DNA of 7,951 nt from Deltaproteobacteria bacterium (GCA_016874895.1 VGSX01000154.1:1-7951); one strand, 5' to 3'. Positions 1 through 6,073 are shown, counted from the stretch's first letter. Notes: generated by a model not told the origin, from the letters alone. Numbers and translations: made by a program.

Positions 1-91
1 CGACATTGACCGTCTTTTGGAGGTCATGCCCGGGGTGGTGCAGACTCTGCGGGATATGTCGCCCATCTACCAGAAGAGCGCGGCGAACTGA
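1..91 (+). CDS. Probable cysteine desulfurase (NifS/IscS family), C-terminal end only
   Basis: Only the last 29 codons are present, read from base 2 and ending at TGA 89-91. The tail reads DIDRLLEVMPGVVQTLRDMS followed by PIY. This matches the usual end of NifS/IscS-type enzymes, where an acidic 'EDID' helix is followed by a 'LP.+V..LR.MSP' segment. Such PLP enzymes take sulfur from cysteine for Fe-S cluster or thiolation pathways. The PLP lysine and active cysteine lie outside the window and cannot be checked. The gene converges on fabD with 32 nt between the stop codons, and no hairpin with a T-run is visible in that gap. The family call rests on the C-terminal motif alone. Confidence 0.68.
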   Translation, partial: DIDRLLEVMPGVVQTLRDMSPIYQKSAAN

Positions 92-123
92 AAGTTCTCA
101 GATGAAGAGTTGAAAGAGGCGGC

Positions 124-1071
124 TCATTTTCCCCCCGCCTCGGCCAGGAACTTTTCCAGACCGGCCGGGTCCTCCACATTATGGAAGTTAAAAGGCTGGT
201 CCTTGGGGATAATCTTGCGCACCAGGCCTTTCAGGACGTTCTTGGGCCCCACCTCCACCCAGATATCCACGCCTTGCGCCCGGATGTGCTCGATAATCTG
301 GGTCCATTGCACCGAAGAGGTCAACTGGCGCCCCATGTAATCCCGAATATCGGCCGGGTCGGTTTCCGGCAGGCCGCTGACGTTGAGCAGGATGGTGGTC
401 TTAGGGGCCTGAAAGGTAAGGGTTGCCAGCAGCGCGATGAAATCTGCCGTGGCCCCCTCCATCAAGGGGGAGTGCCAGGCCCCGGATACCGCCAAGGGCA
501 CGGCCCGGGCCCCGGCCGCCTTGACGATGGCCAGGGCCTCTTCCACTTCCACCTTGGCCCCGGAAACCACCAGTTGTTCGGGGGTATTGTAATTAGCCAG
601 GGCAAAGTAGCCCCGGGCCACCACCGGGGCCAGCAGTTCCACCACCCGGGTGATGGGCAGGCCCACCACTGCGGCCATGGCGCCCGGGTGCTGCTGGGCC
701 TCCCGGTGCATTAACTGCCCGCGCCTTTTCACGGCCTTGAGGGTGTCGGCCTGGGAGAGCACCCCGGCGGCGTAAAGGGCGCTGTATTCCCCCAGGCTGT
801 GCCCGGCCAGATAATCTGCTTTCACCCCGGCCCGTACCAGGGCATTATAGAGAGCCAGGTTCAGCATGGTGACGGCCGGCTGCAGATTCACCGTGGCGGT
901 CAACTCCTCCAGGGGCCCCTCAAAACAGAGCCGCTTCAGGGGCAGACCGGTGACCTCTTCGGCCAGATCAAAGAGTTTTCGGGCCTCGGGGTCACTCTCG
1001 TAAAGGGTTTTTCCCATCCCAACATACTGGGACCCCTGGCCAGGGAATAAGAAGGCGATTTTTTCTGACAT
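124..1071 (-). CDS. fabD: Malonyl-CoA:ACP transacylase FabD
   Basis: This 315-aa protein has the normal length for FabD, the cytosolic enzyme that moves malonyl from CoA to acyl carrier protein for fatty-acid elongation. The N-terminus carries FPGQGSQ (residues 9-15, oxyanion region). The nucleophile elbow GHSLGE puts the catalytic serine at Ser92. Arg117, which holds the malonyl carboxylate, lies in KRRGQL. The catalytic histidine is His200 in SGAWHSPLM. The C-terminal VEVGPKNVLKGL (about 272-283) is also typical. These positions almost coincide with those of the E. coli enzyme. The ATG start is supported by GAGG at 1077-1080, 5 nt upstream. It is a free-standing enzyme, not a polyketide synthase domain. 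It has the same orientation as hflX, from which it is separated by the AT-rich cassette. Confidence 0.97.
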   Translation of the reverse strand: MSEKIAFLFPGQGSQYVGMGKTLYESDPEARKLFDLAEEVTGLPLKRLCFEGPLEELTATVNLQPAVTMLNLALYNALVRAGVKADYLAGHSLGEYSALYAAGVLSQADTLKAVKRRGQLMHREAQQHPGAMAAVVGLPITRVVELLAPVVARGYFALANYNTPEQLVVSGAKVEVEEALAIVKAAGARAVPLAVSGAWHSPLMEGATADFIALLATLTFQAPKTTILLNVSGLPETDPADIRDYMGRQLTSSVQWTQIIEHIRAQGVDIWVEVGPKNVLKGLVRKIIPKDQPFNFHNVEDPAGLEKFLAEAGGK

Positions 1072-1090
1072 AATTACCTCACAGAAAAGA

Positions 1091-1125
1091 TTCGGCTTTA
1101 AGCGGTCAGCTTTCGGCTTGCAGCA
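1091..1125 (-). repeat. AGCTGA-type dispersed repeat fragment
   Basis: On the plus strand this holds two copies of TTCGGCTT (1091-1098 and 1112-1119) around AGCGGTCAGCTT (1101-1112). The reverse complement of the latter, AAGCTGACCGCT, recurs exactly on the plus strand at 6207-6218 in the hflX/ClpX-like intergenic region. The minus-strand copy starts TTTTTTGCTG, as does the copy upstream of hflX. It is therefore one member of a dispersed family present at least three times in this window. Confidence 0.6.
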
Positions 1126-1146
1126 AAAAAGATCTGGGTGAGATCT
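1125..1146 (-). terminator. Weak terminator-like hairpin upstream of fabD
   Basis: Read on the minus strand, AGATCT, loop CACCC and AGATCT form a 6-bp stem directly followed by six T residues (1125-1130). The stem contains only two G-C pairs, so termination would be inefficient at best. It would lie between the cassette transcript and fabD. Confidence 0.25.
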
Positions 1147-1390
1147 ACCTGAGTTTTGGGTTTATCTGTAATGATGGGATATTTAATTTGAAAAAGTGGG
1201 TGAAGTGGGAACTTCTTGGTACATTTATTTTAGGTTCCCAAGCGGATCTTAGAAACCAGGGAATAGCTACTGGTAATCGGTTTTTTCTAAATTTTGACTC
1301 ATTCCCGGTGCGGTATCGTCGCGTTTTCACCATGGCGGCGTTGCGGTTTTGTTGCGCTGATTTTTCGTGTTTTTCGCGCTCGTTTTCCAC
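1145..1390 (-). CDS. Doubtful small ORF, 81 aa, basic
   Basis: This frame starts at GTG 1388-1390 and has an unusually good Shine-Dalgarno, AAAGGAGAG, about 8 nt upstream. The first 35 or so residues are strongly charged (MENEREKHEKSAQQNRN, then a KTRRYRTG segment). The second half runs straight through the 29-nt hairpin repeat at 1232-1260 and ends in intergenic sequence. No family is recognised. The good start signal but repeat-derived C-terminus suggests a broken remnant of a longer gene, or a chance frame, rather than an intact functional protein. It lies on the same strand as the cassette, downstream of the MBL gene. Confidence 0.22.
   Translation of the reverse strand: MENEREKHEKSAQQNRNAAMVKTRRYRTGNESKFRKNRLPVAIPWFLRSAWEPKINVPRSSHFTHFFKLNIPSLQINPKLR
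1232..1260. repeat. Left copy of 29-nt hairpin repeat flanking the cassette
   Basis: Arms GGTTCCCAAGC and TCTTAGAAACC surround a GGA loop, so the stem is imperfect. It matches the copy at 4279-4307 at 27 of 29 positions, in the same orientation. The two substitutions both lie in the 3' arm and weaken this copy's hairpin, suggesting that it is the more decayed one. The two copies bracket the AT-rich three-gene block. Confidence 0.8.
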
Positions 1391-1395
1391 TTGTT

Positions 1396-1414
1396 TCTCT
1401 CCTTTCAGGAGAGA
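1396..1414 (-). promoter_or_regulatory. Hairpin enclosing a Shine-Dalgarno
   Basis: On the minus strand, TCTCTCCT, loop GAA and AGGAGAGA form a perfect 8-bp stem. The 3' arm contains the AGGAG ribosome binding site of the doubtful GTG-started frame at 1390. If transcribed, the site would be sequestered. No T-run follows on either strand, so it is not an intrinsic terminator. Confidence 0.35.
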
Positions 1415-1418
1415 CGTC

Positions 1419-1463
1419 GAGAGGAAAAAAAGGAATCACAAATTCTCAAAAATTTTTCCTCTC
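1419..1463. repeat. 11-bp inverted repeat after the MBL gene
   Basis: GAGAGGAAAAA at 1419-1429 is the perfect inverse of TTTTTCCTCTC at 1453-1463, with a 23-nt spacer. It begins 64 nt beyond the stop of the MBL gene, where a 3' end signal for the cassette transcript would be expected. The A/T-rich stem and long spacer make intrinsic termination uncertain. Confidence 0.45.
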
Positions 1464-1527
1464 CTCAAAATAAATTTCAATTCGATAATCCCGAACAACG
1501 TAATTTTATATACAAGAATATTCAAAA

Positions 1528-2667
1528 TTATATCCATTTGGCTGGGGATTCAGCAAGCTCCTCAGTTACGGTACCATCTAATAAAAATCGATATCTTATA
1601 AAACCTATCTTATTATGCGGTTTAATTATTTTAAATGACTTAGTTTTTGATTTTATTGCTGTTATAACCTTTCTTGAGTAGTATTCTTCAATTTTTTCTG
1701 ATAATATAAGAGATGTAGTAATTCCTATTTTATTTAATATTGACTTATAGTTGTTAATGTCTTCGTCCGCCGGTAATGAATTTTTCCCTTTACAAAAAGG
1801 AGTTATGGCAGAAAAAGGTTTTCCCCTTTTTATATGTTTTGTCCAAGCATCGGTATTATACCCGCTAACAGCGCCATGATGGGCAATTTTTACAAAATTA
1901 GCCCAAAGGTCAGGACAATCTCTATTTGATAATATTCCTGCCCAACCTGTGTTATCATCTGTTCCAGATTCAACATCGCTTCCAAAAATTATTTGAAGTG
2001 TTCCTATCTTGAGGAAAAGACACACTGAAATCATATTGTGTAGCTTATCGTCGCCAGGCTTGACCTCTTTGCCGATCTGAGGGAAGAGAGAAAATAGTTT
2101 TTCAATATATTTCTTAACGCTTATGGCAGAAGGGCTTAAAGCTGTTAACTTTATGTCAGTAGTTCCATACCCCTCAATTGTAGTATTACTTAAATCAATA
2201 ATTGATGTCATTTCCCCTAATCTTCTTAATGTTGCTCCCGCTTTAACGGCATTATCCATCGAATTGAAAATCTGAGGTAAGTTTGGAAGAATATTATTAT
2301 TACTAGCTCTTTGTTTGGTGATAAATATTTTTAGCTCTCTGATTCCGTCACCATCATATCGACAAACTCTTTCTATACCTCCAGGATATTCATTAATAAT
2401 ATGATTCAATCCAAGATAATGGTCTTCATGGGGATGTGTTAATACAACAAAAGATAAAGGTGGATATGGTGGATCAAGAAGAGCCAAAAGATATAACAAT
2501 GGAGGGATTATTGTTTCACCCTCAATCTTAGTTACGCATGAATCTATTATTCCCCATCCGACGCCAGGAATATAGACTACAATTGATTCACCGTATCCAG
2601 GACCAAAAACACAGATTTCCATTTCATTATCTGCGGGTTTTGTTAGAATTCGGCTTGGGAACAGCAT
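1528..2667 (-). CDS. Soluble ComEC-like metallo-beta-lactamase-fold hydrolase (cassette gene 3)
   Basis: This 379-aa protein carries the MBL metal site THPHEDH, with His78, His80, Asp82 and His83 giving HxHxDH. Distal motifs follow the pattern of the ComEC/Rec2 hydrolase domain: HNMISVCLFL (about 210-219) in place of NxxSxVL, IIFGSDVE with Asp231 as the bridging acid, and VKIAHHGAVSGYN with His263-His264. Unlike ComEC there are no membrane segments and no signal peptide, so a cytosolic nuclease or phosphodiesterase is likely. The substrate is unknown. The ATG start shares its A with the TAA stop of the preceding gene (TAATG), implying translational coupling. Base composition is AT-rich, unlike fabD and hflX. 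As last gene of a three-gene operon it is the probable catalytic or effector component. The family call is firm; the role is inference. Confidence 0.85.
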   Translation of the reverse strand: MLFPSRILTKPADNEMEICVFGPGYGESIVVYIPGVGWGIIDSCVTKIEGETIIPPLLYLLALLDPPYPPLSFVVLTHPHEDHYLGLNHIINEYPGGIERVCRYDGDGIRELKIFITKQRASNNNILPNLPQIFNSMDNAVKAGATLRRLGEMTSIIDLSNTTIEGYGTTDIKLTALSPSAISVKKYIEKLFSLFPQIGKEVKPGDDKLHNMISVCLFLKIGTLQIIFGSDVESGTDDNTGWAGILSNRDCPDLWANFVKIAHHGAVSGYNTDAWTKHIKRGKPFSAITPFCKGKNSLPADEDINNYKSILNKIGITTSLILSEKIEEYYSRKVITAIKSKTKSFKIIKPHNKIGFIRYRFLLDGTVTEELAESPAKWI

Positions 2668-3203
2668 TAATCCTCAAGAGGTTGGTCATTCGGAAATAAT
2701 TGATTATATAATTCCTTAGATTTTAATTCGTCATCCTCGCACCATATATGAGGGGTGTTAAATTCTATCCTGCTACGGTCTTCTGGAGCACCATAACCGT
2801 GTCTGGTAAAGACGGAAAATGCAAAGCTGGCCCCTGGGAATAGATAAATATTTTTCTCGGAAGTATTATCAAAGGCAGAAGATATATCAAACTCGGCTAT
2901 ACTTTCAATACCCTTTCTATCTTTAAGAAGTGCGACAAAGTACCCTTCTTCATCGTTTACTTCTAGTACTTCCCCTCTCCACCATTCTCTTATAGTTTCA
3001 GTAATATTAAGGTTTTGTTTAATATTATTATCAATATCATAAGTATGGCCCAAGGAGAATGTATCATTAATATTATAGATATGACTTTCAGTCGATTTTT
3101 CCCCATTAGATGCTAATTCTTCTCTGATAAATTTAGTTTTATCTTCTCGCCAAAGAGAAGAAAAGGTTCCAGTTTCCTCTATTGTTTCAGTTAAATAGGC
3201 CAT
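2667..3203 (-). CDS. Uncharacterised 178-aa protein, probable small beta-rich domain (cassette gene 2)
   Basis: I do not recognise a named family. The first 70 residues are polar and probably poorly ordered (many E, K, N and S). Residues about 73-155 look like a compact all-beta domain, possibly SH3-like. WWRGEVLEVNDEEGYFVALL gives two strands, followed by SIAEFDISSA, a LFPGASFAFSVF strand pair and RSRIEFNTPHIW. No catalytic motif, membrane segment or signal peptide is visible. The ATG at 3201-3203 lies inside the end of gene 1 (13-nt overlap), preceded by a weak GAGA about 7 nt upstream, so translation probably depends on gene 1. The stop overlaps the MBL start. An adaptor or regulatory partner for the MBL enzyme is plausible but unproven. 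Confidence 0.7.
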   Translation of the reverse strand: MAYLTETIEETGTFSSLWREDKTKFIREELASNGEKSTESHIYNINDTFSLGHTYDIDNNIKQNLNITETIREWWRGEVLEVNDEEGYFVALLKDRKGIESIAEFDISSAFDNTSEKNIYLFPGASFAFSVFTRHGYGAPEDRSRIEFNTPHIWCEDDELKSKELYNQLFPNDQPLED

Positions 3204-3892
3204 GATTTTCTCGGCTTTCCTAATATATTTTGAATTATTTGTATTGTTTTTTTAATATCATTATCAAAATTTAGCGTTATTGCCTCTATAGCCTGTTCTG
3301 CTGCTTTAGTATTAATTTCTCTATGAAAATTAAAATTGTAATAAATGCCATTTTGCAATTTCGTTGATTCTTCAAGTCGTAATGTTAGGCGCAAATCATC
3401 TGTTATAGAATAAAGAACGCCGCCAATTTTATAATTATCACCGAAATTTTCTTTGAATTGTAGTTCTTTATTAGAGAATAAATCTTTTAATAATAGACCT
3501 GCATTTTTATCGAATTCAGAATCACCGGCAAAATTAATGCCGGCAGCGGAAATTGGAGTGTGGGGAAGTAATCTAAATGTGTCAACCACTAAATTTTTGA
3601 CGCTTGAAAAATTTTCTCTTTTTTGAGTTAGGCATTCAAATTTTGTAGGAAGTACCTTAAGATCAAATGATATGAAATGAATTTCAGCTCTATTATGCAA
3701 AACCATCATTTTGGGGACTTCACTGATAATAAATTTTCCATCAGCAAACGGGACTTCTTTGGTCTTGGGCTTTTCACCCTCGGCCCACTGAATCTCTTGA
3801 ATGGGTAAAATTTTGAATCTATTAAACCATTCTGGCTGAAAGATTGCCGGGTTAAAATTCCCGCGCAATATAATAGAACAATGATTTAACAA
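3191..3892 (-). CDS. Uncharacterised protein of about 233 aa (cassette gene 1)
   Basis: No named family is recognised with confidence. The frame has no ATG near its 5' end. TTG 3905-3907 opens it, with an in-frame TAA two codons further up and no ribosome binding site. TTG 3890-3892 has GGGGA (3901-3905) 8 nt upstream and gives a natural start, MLNHCSIILRGNFNP, so I chose it; the longer form would add 5 residues. The protein is mixed alpha/beta. Noticeable segments are RGNFNPAIFQPEWF near the N-terminus, LPHTPISAAGINF (about 109-121), a strand-rich stretch LRLTLRLEE, and a helical C-terminus. There is no signal peptide or membrane helix. It is the first gene of the AT-rich operon, overlapping gene 2 by 13 nt. 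A sensor, immunity or adaptor role is possible, but nothing seen decides it. Confidence 0.72.
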   Translation of the reverse strand: MLNHCSIILRGNFNPAIFQPEWFNRFKILPIQEIQWAEGEKPKTKEVPFADGKFIISEVPKMMVLHNRAEIHFISFDLKVLPTKFECLTQKRENFSSVKNLVVDTFRLLPHTPISAAGINFAGDSEFDKNAGLLLKDLFSNKELQFKENFGDNYKIGGVLYSITDDLRLTLRLEESTKLQNGIYYNFNFHREINTKAAEQAIEAITLNFDNDIKKTIQIIQNILGKPRKSWPI

Positions 3893-3912
3893 AATTATCT
3901 TCCCCAAATCGT

Positions 3913-3918
3913 ATTATA
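3913..3918 (-). promoter_or_regulatory. Candidate -10 box of the three-gene cassette
   Basis: A perfect TATAAT lies on the minus strand just before cassette gene 1. Initiation about 6-8 nt downstream would fall near the first TTG, making TTG 3890-3892 with its GGGGA the only practical start. No good -35 hexamer is seen at 16-18 nt, so the promoter is either weak or activator-dependent. AT-rich sequence makes chance matches likely. Confidence 0.35.
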
Positions 3919-4046
3919 AATTGGCTTTAGGTAAAAATATCATAATTACCCAAAGCAAACAAGAAAGTTCTGCCAATTCGAGGGGGGTTTATTGTCATTT
4001 TCTGTATGCCGTACGCGTCCTTACCGGCTCGATGAACAGTCCGAGA

Positions 4047-4061
4047 AACTGCGGCGCAGTT
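4047..4061. repeat. Short perfect hairpin
   Basis: AACTGC and GCAGTT flank GGC. There is no T-run on either side, so it is not an obvious terminator. It lies at the end of the GC-balanced patch upstream of the cassette. Confidence 0.4.
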
Positions 4062-4278
4062 AATAGTCGTTCTTAAAAATAATTTATAACGATCCCTAAA
4101 ATGCGACTAGGTTCTACCCCACGGGATCCGGCTCGAGGACAAGACGTCCCCGTCCGTAGACACTATCTCCCCCTATACAAAATTGGTGGAAAAAAAGACA
4201 GCATAAATGGGGCAGATGTCACGAAATCCGGGGAAAAAGGCGGGAGGAGGCGAAGCGGGAGCTTCTTGATCCCTTTTC

Positions 4279-4307
4279 AGGTTCCCAAGCGGAGCTTAGG
4301 AACCAGG
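4279..4307. repeat. Right copy of 29-nt hairpin repeat flanking the cassette
   Basis: GGTTCCCAAGC, loop GGA and GCTTAGGAACC form an 11-bp stem with one mismatch. It is the better-preserved partner of 1232-1260 (27 of 29 positions equal, same orientation). It lies 41 nt past the hflX stop and might cap the hflX mRNA, but no T-run follows on the minus strand. GGTTCCCAAGC-type palindromes resemble REP-like dispersed elements of environmental bacteria; that link is from memory. Confidence 0.8.
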
Positions 4308-4320
4308 ATTGAACCGCCAA

Positions 4321-4348
4321 CCCCTGACCACTGACCCCTGACCCCTCC
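4321..4348. repeat. Heptad tandem repeat CCCCTGA x4
   Basis: There are four consecutive 7-mers: CCCCTGA, CCACTGA, CCCCTGA and CCCCTCC. The array directly abuts the hflX stop codon at 4349-4351. The strand asymmetry (C-rich on plus) and lack of dyad symmetry distinguish it from the hairpin repeats nearby. Slipped-strand copy-number variation is possible. Confidence 0.7.
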
Positions 4349-6049
4349 CTAATGCAGCACTCCCGGTTTGTCCCGCTCCTGCAGAGCCGCAGTCACAGCC
4401 TCCTGTTCCGAGGATGATAGGGATTGGCGAGGTAGAATCCGGTCGATGGTTTCTTCCAGCCGGGTGAGCAGGGGTTCCAGGGTCCCCGGGTCCACGGCCG
4501 AGATGGCCACACCGTCATGCTGCCGGCTGTGCCAGGCGGCGGCTTCCGGGTCCACCAGATCCATCTTATTGAAGACTTTCAGGACCGGCTTGCCGGCCAG
4601 GTCCAGGGAGGCCAGAATGCTGTCCACTGCCTGCATCTGTTCCTCGAAGCGGGGGTTGCTTAGATCAATGACGTGCAGCAGCAGGTCCGCGTCCTCCAGC
4701 TCCTCGAGGGTGGCCTTGAAGGCTTCCAGGAGGTCCTGGGGGAGGTCCCGGATAAATCCCACGGTGTCGGTAATAATAACCTCCCGCTCTTTGGGGAAGC
4801 GCAGGCGCCGGCTGGTGGGGTCCAGGGTGGCGAACAGCCGGTTCTCGGCTACCACTTCCGACCGGGTGAGAGTGTTCAGGAGGGTGGACTTGCCGGCATT
4901 GGTGTAGCCCACGATGGAGATGATGGGGAGACCGTGGCGCTGTCGGGGGCCCCGCCGTACCCGGCGTTCGGCCCGCACCTGGTCCAGTTCCTGGGTTAAA
5001 CGGTGGAGCCGTTCCCGCACCCGGCGGCGGTCGATCTCGAGCTTGGTTTCCCCCGGGCCCCGGCCGCCGATGCCCCCGGTGAGGCGGGAGAGGGCATCGT
5101 CCCGACCCATGAGCCGGGGCAGCAGGTATTTCAACTGGGCCATCTCCACCTGCAGTTTGCCCTCCCGGCTCCGGGCCCGTTGGGCAAAGATATCCAGGAT
5201 CAGCTGGGTCCGGTCGATGACCTTCAGTTCGGTGAAATCCGTAATGGACCGCACCTGGGAAGGGTTCAGGTCGGCATCGAAAACCAACAGGTCGGCGTCC
5301 GCCTGCAGGGCCCGGATCACCAGGTCCATGAGCTTGCCCCGGCCCATAAGGAACCGGGCATCGATGCGCTGGCGCTGCTGTAAAATGACATCCACCACCT
5401 GCAGGCCGGCGGAACCGGCCAGTTCCCGCAGTTCCATGAGGGAGTCCTCGGCCACGCGCCGGGGTTTGGTGGTGACCCCGATGAGCATGGCCCGCTCCCG
5501 GCGGTCCTGTTCCAGCCCGGTGCGGCTGAGGCGGGCCAGTTCTTCTTCCAGGGATTGGACCAGGGCGGCGAAATCCAGCTCCAGGAGGGAGATATGCTCC
5601 GCCTCGATGAAGCCCCAATCCCGCTCCTCCACCCGCTGAGGCAGCAGATAAGCCCCGTGCAGGCGGCCGGGCAGCCCCTGGGGGGTGGTTTCCAGGGCGA
5701 CGATGCAATCCAGGCGCAGCAGGGCCAGGTCCATGAGGTCGTCCTGGCTCAGGGGCTCGCCCTTGAGGTGGGTATGGATCAGGCGCAGGCCCTTCAGCCT
5801 GGCCCCGGCCTGACGCTCACGTTTCAGGGGCGGGATCACCAACCCCTTGTGGTCTCCCACCAGGACCAGGGCCGGGGCGCCCTGGCGGTCCAGCAGGATG
5901 CCCACCTGGCGTTTTATTTCATGCGATATCTCGGCTAATTGGCGGGCCAGTTCGGGGGTGAGGAGGCGGGCCGGAGGGATTTTGCGGCGATACAGCCGTT
6001 CCAAGCGCCTGATCTGCTGGGTTTTCAGACCGGCGAGATTTCCTTGCAC
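4349..6049 (-). CDS. hflX: Ribosome-associated GTPase HflX, long form
   Basis: HflX is a TRAFAC GTPase that binds the large ribosomal subunit and, in studied bacteria, splits stalled ribosomes. From the GTG start (566 aa), residues 1 to about 180 form an N-terminal extension absent from short HflX proteins. The HflX subdomain follows, with LMGRGKLMDLV and FDADLNPSQVRSI, a long helical region, and the glycine-rich linker GGIGGRGPGETK (325-336). The G domain has G1 GYTNAGKS (381-388), G2 ATLDPT (407-412), G3 DTVGF (428-432), G4 NKMD (494-497) and G5 ISA (516-518), all intact. The start is uncertain. The frame is open to TTG 6101-6103, but those codons lie in a dispersed repeat. GTG 6047-6049 gives VQGNLAGLK, where I expect family members to begin. 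The strong AAAAGGAG at 6066-6073 is instead best spaced (7 nt) for an ATC codon at 6056-6058. Confidence 0.95.
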   Translation of the reverse strand: MQGNLAGLKTQQIRRLERLYRRKIPPARLLTPELARQLAEISHEIKRQVGILLDRQGAPALVLVGDHKGLVIPPLKRERQAGARLKGLRLIHTHLKGEPLSQDDLMDLALLRLDCIVALETTPQGLPGRLHGAYLLPQRVEERDWGFIEAEHISLLELDFAALVQSLEEELARLSRTGLEQDRRERAMLIGVTTKPRRVAEDSLMELRELAGSAGLQVVDVILQQRQRIDARFLMGRGKLMDLVIRALQADADLLVFDADLNPSQVRSITDFTELKVIDRTQLILDIFAQRARSREGKLQVEMAQLKYLLPRLMGRDDALSRLTGGIGGRGPGETKLEIDRRRVRERLHRLTQELDQVRAERRVRRGPRQRHGLPIISIVGYTNAGKSTLLNTLTRSEVVAENRLFATLDPTSRRLRFPKEREVIITDTVGFIRDLPQDLLEAFKATLEELEDADLLLHVIDLSNPRFEEQMQAVDSILASLDLAGKPVLKVFNKMDLVDPEAAAWHSRQHDGVAISAVDPGTLEPLLTRLEETIDRILPRQSLSSSEQEAVTAALQERDKPGVLH

Positions 6050-6065
6050 CCGGTCGATAGTCGGA

Positions 6066-6073
6066 CTCCTTTT
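6066..6073 (-). promoter_or_regulatory. Strong Shine-Dalgarno of hflX
   Basis: AAAAGGAG on the minus strand is the only good ribosome binding site at this gene. It lies 7 nt before ATC 6056-6058 and 16 nt before GTG 6047-6049. It lies downstream of TTG 6101-6103, so that codon cannot use it. It therefore argues against the longest reading frame. Confidence 0.6.

Larger units (their letters stand above)
1072..1527. other. Intergenic region between fabD and the cassette, repeat-rich
   Basis: No confidently coding sequence is visible. Going upward it holds: the fabD ribosome binding site; an AGCTGA-type repeat (1091-1125); a weak hairpin with a T-run on the minus strand (1125-1146); the left copy of a 29-nt hairpin repeat (1232-1260); a GC-richer G/T-skewed patch (about 1310-1390) that is part of a doubtful small reading frame; a perfect 8-bp hairpin (1396-1414); and an 11-bp inverted repeat (1419-1463). 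The composition shifts sharply to AT-rich from about 1430, just before the end of the MBL gene. No convincing -35/-10 pair for fabD was found. Confidence 0.6.
3908..4348. other. Intergenic region between hflX and the cassette, with repeats
   Basis: From the cassette outward there is a -10-like TATAAT at 3913-3918 and AT-rich sequence to about 3980. A GC-balanced patch (3983-4062) follows, with a short hairpin at 4047-4061. Then come a GC-rich mixture with GGAC/GTCC inverted arms near 4137-4149, a small hairpin GAAGC-GGGA-GCTTC (4252-4265), the right 29-nt repeat (4279-4307) and a heptad tandem repeat touching the hflX stop. No intact gene is supported. A frame ending at TAA 4060-4062 reads VCRTRPYRLDEQSEKLRRS and might be the decayed tail of a gene. 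A 23-codon minus-strand frame (MTINPPRIGRTFLFALGNY, then DIFT) ends just before the operon promoter. Confidence 0.55.

Noticed and set aside
1188..1681. Plus-strand frames of 137 and 104 codons opposite the end of the MBL gene
   Set aside because: They cross intergenic repeats and the antisense of the MBL C-terminus, with no domain or start signal.
1528..2667. MBL protein as true ComEC competence channel or as a beta-lactamase
   Set aside because: It lacks the membrane competence domain of ComEC and any signal peptide. Its distal motifs are ComEC-like rather than beta-lactamase-like.
1232..4307. Two 29-nt partly palindromic repeats as CRISPR repeats
   Set aside because: Only two copies exist, 3 kb apart, with genes rather than spacers between them and no cas genes nearby.
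4101..4334. 77-codon plus-strand frame between the cassette and hflX
   Set aside because: It translates the hairpin repeat and the CCCCTGA array, so its residues are repeat-derived; no ribosome binding site precedes it.
3908..4348. A tRNA or integrase attachment site at the cassette border
   Set aside because: No cloverleaf-forming sequence was found by eye, and no integrase or transposase gene is in the window. Only the dispersed hairpin repeats mark the edges.
4665..5708. Long alternative reading frame (347 codons) inside hflX
   Set aside because: Its translation is a low-complexity Gly/Pro/Arg/His sequence typical of a shifted frame in a GC-rich gene. The hflX frame has all GTPase motifs.
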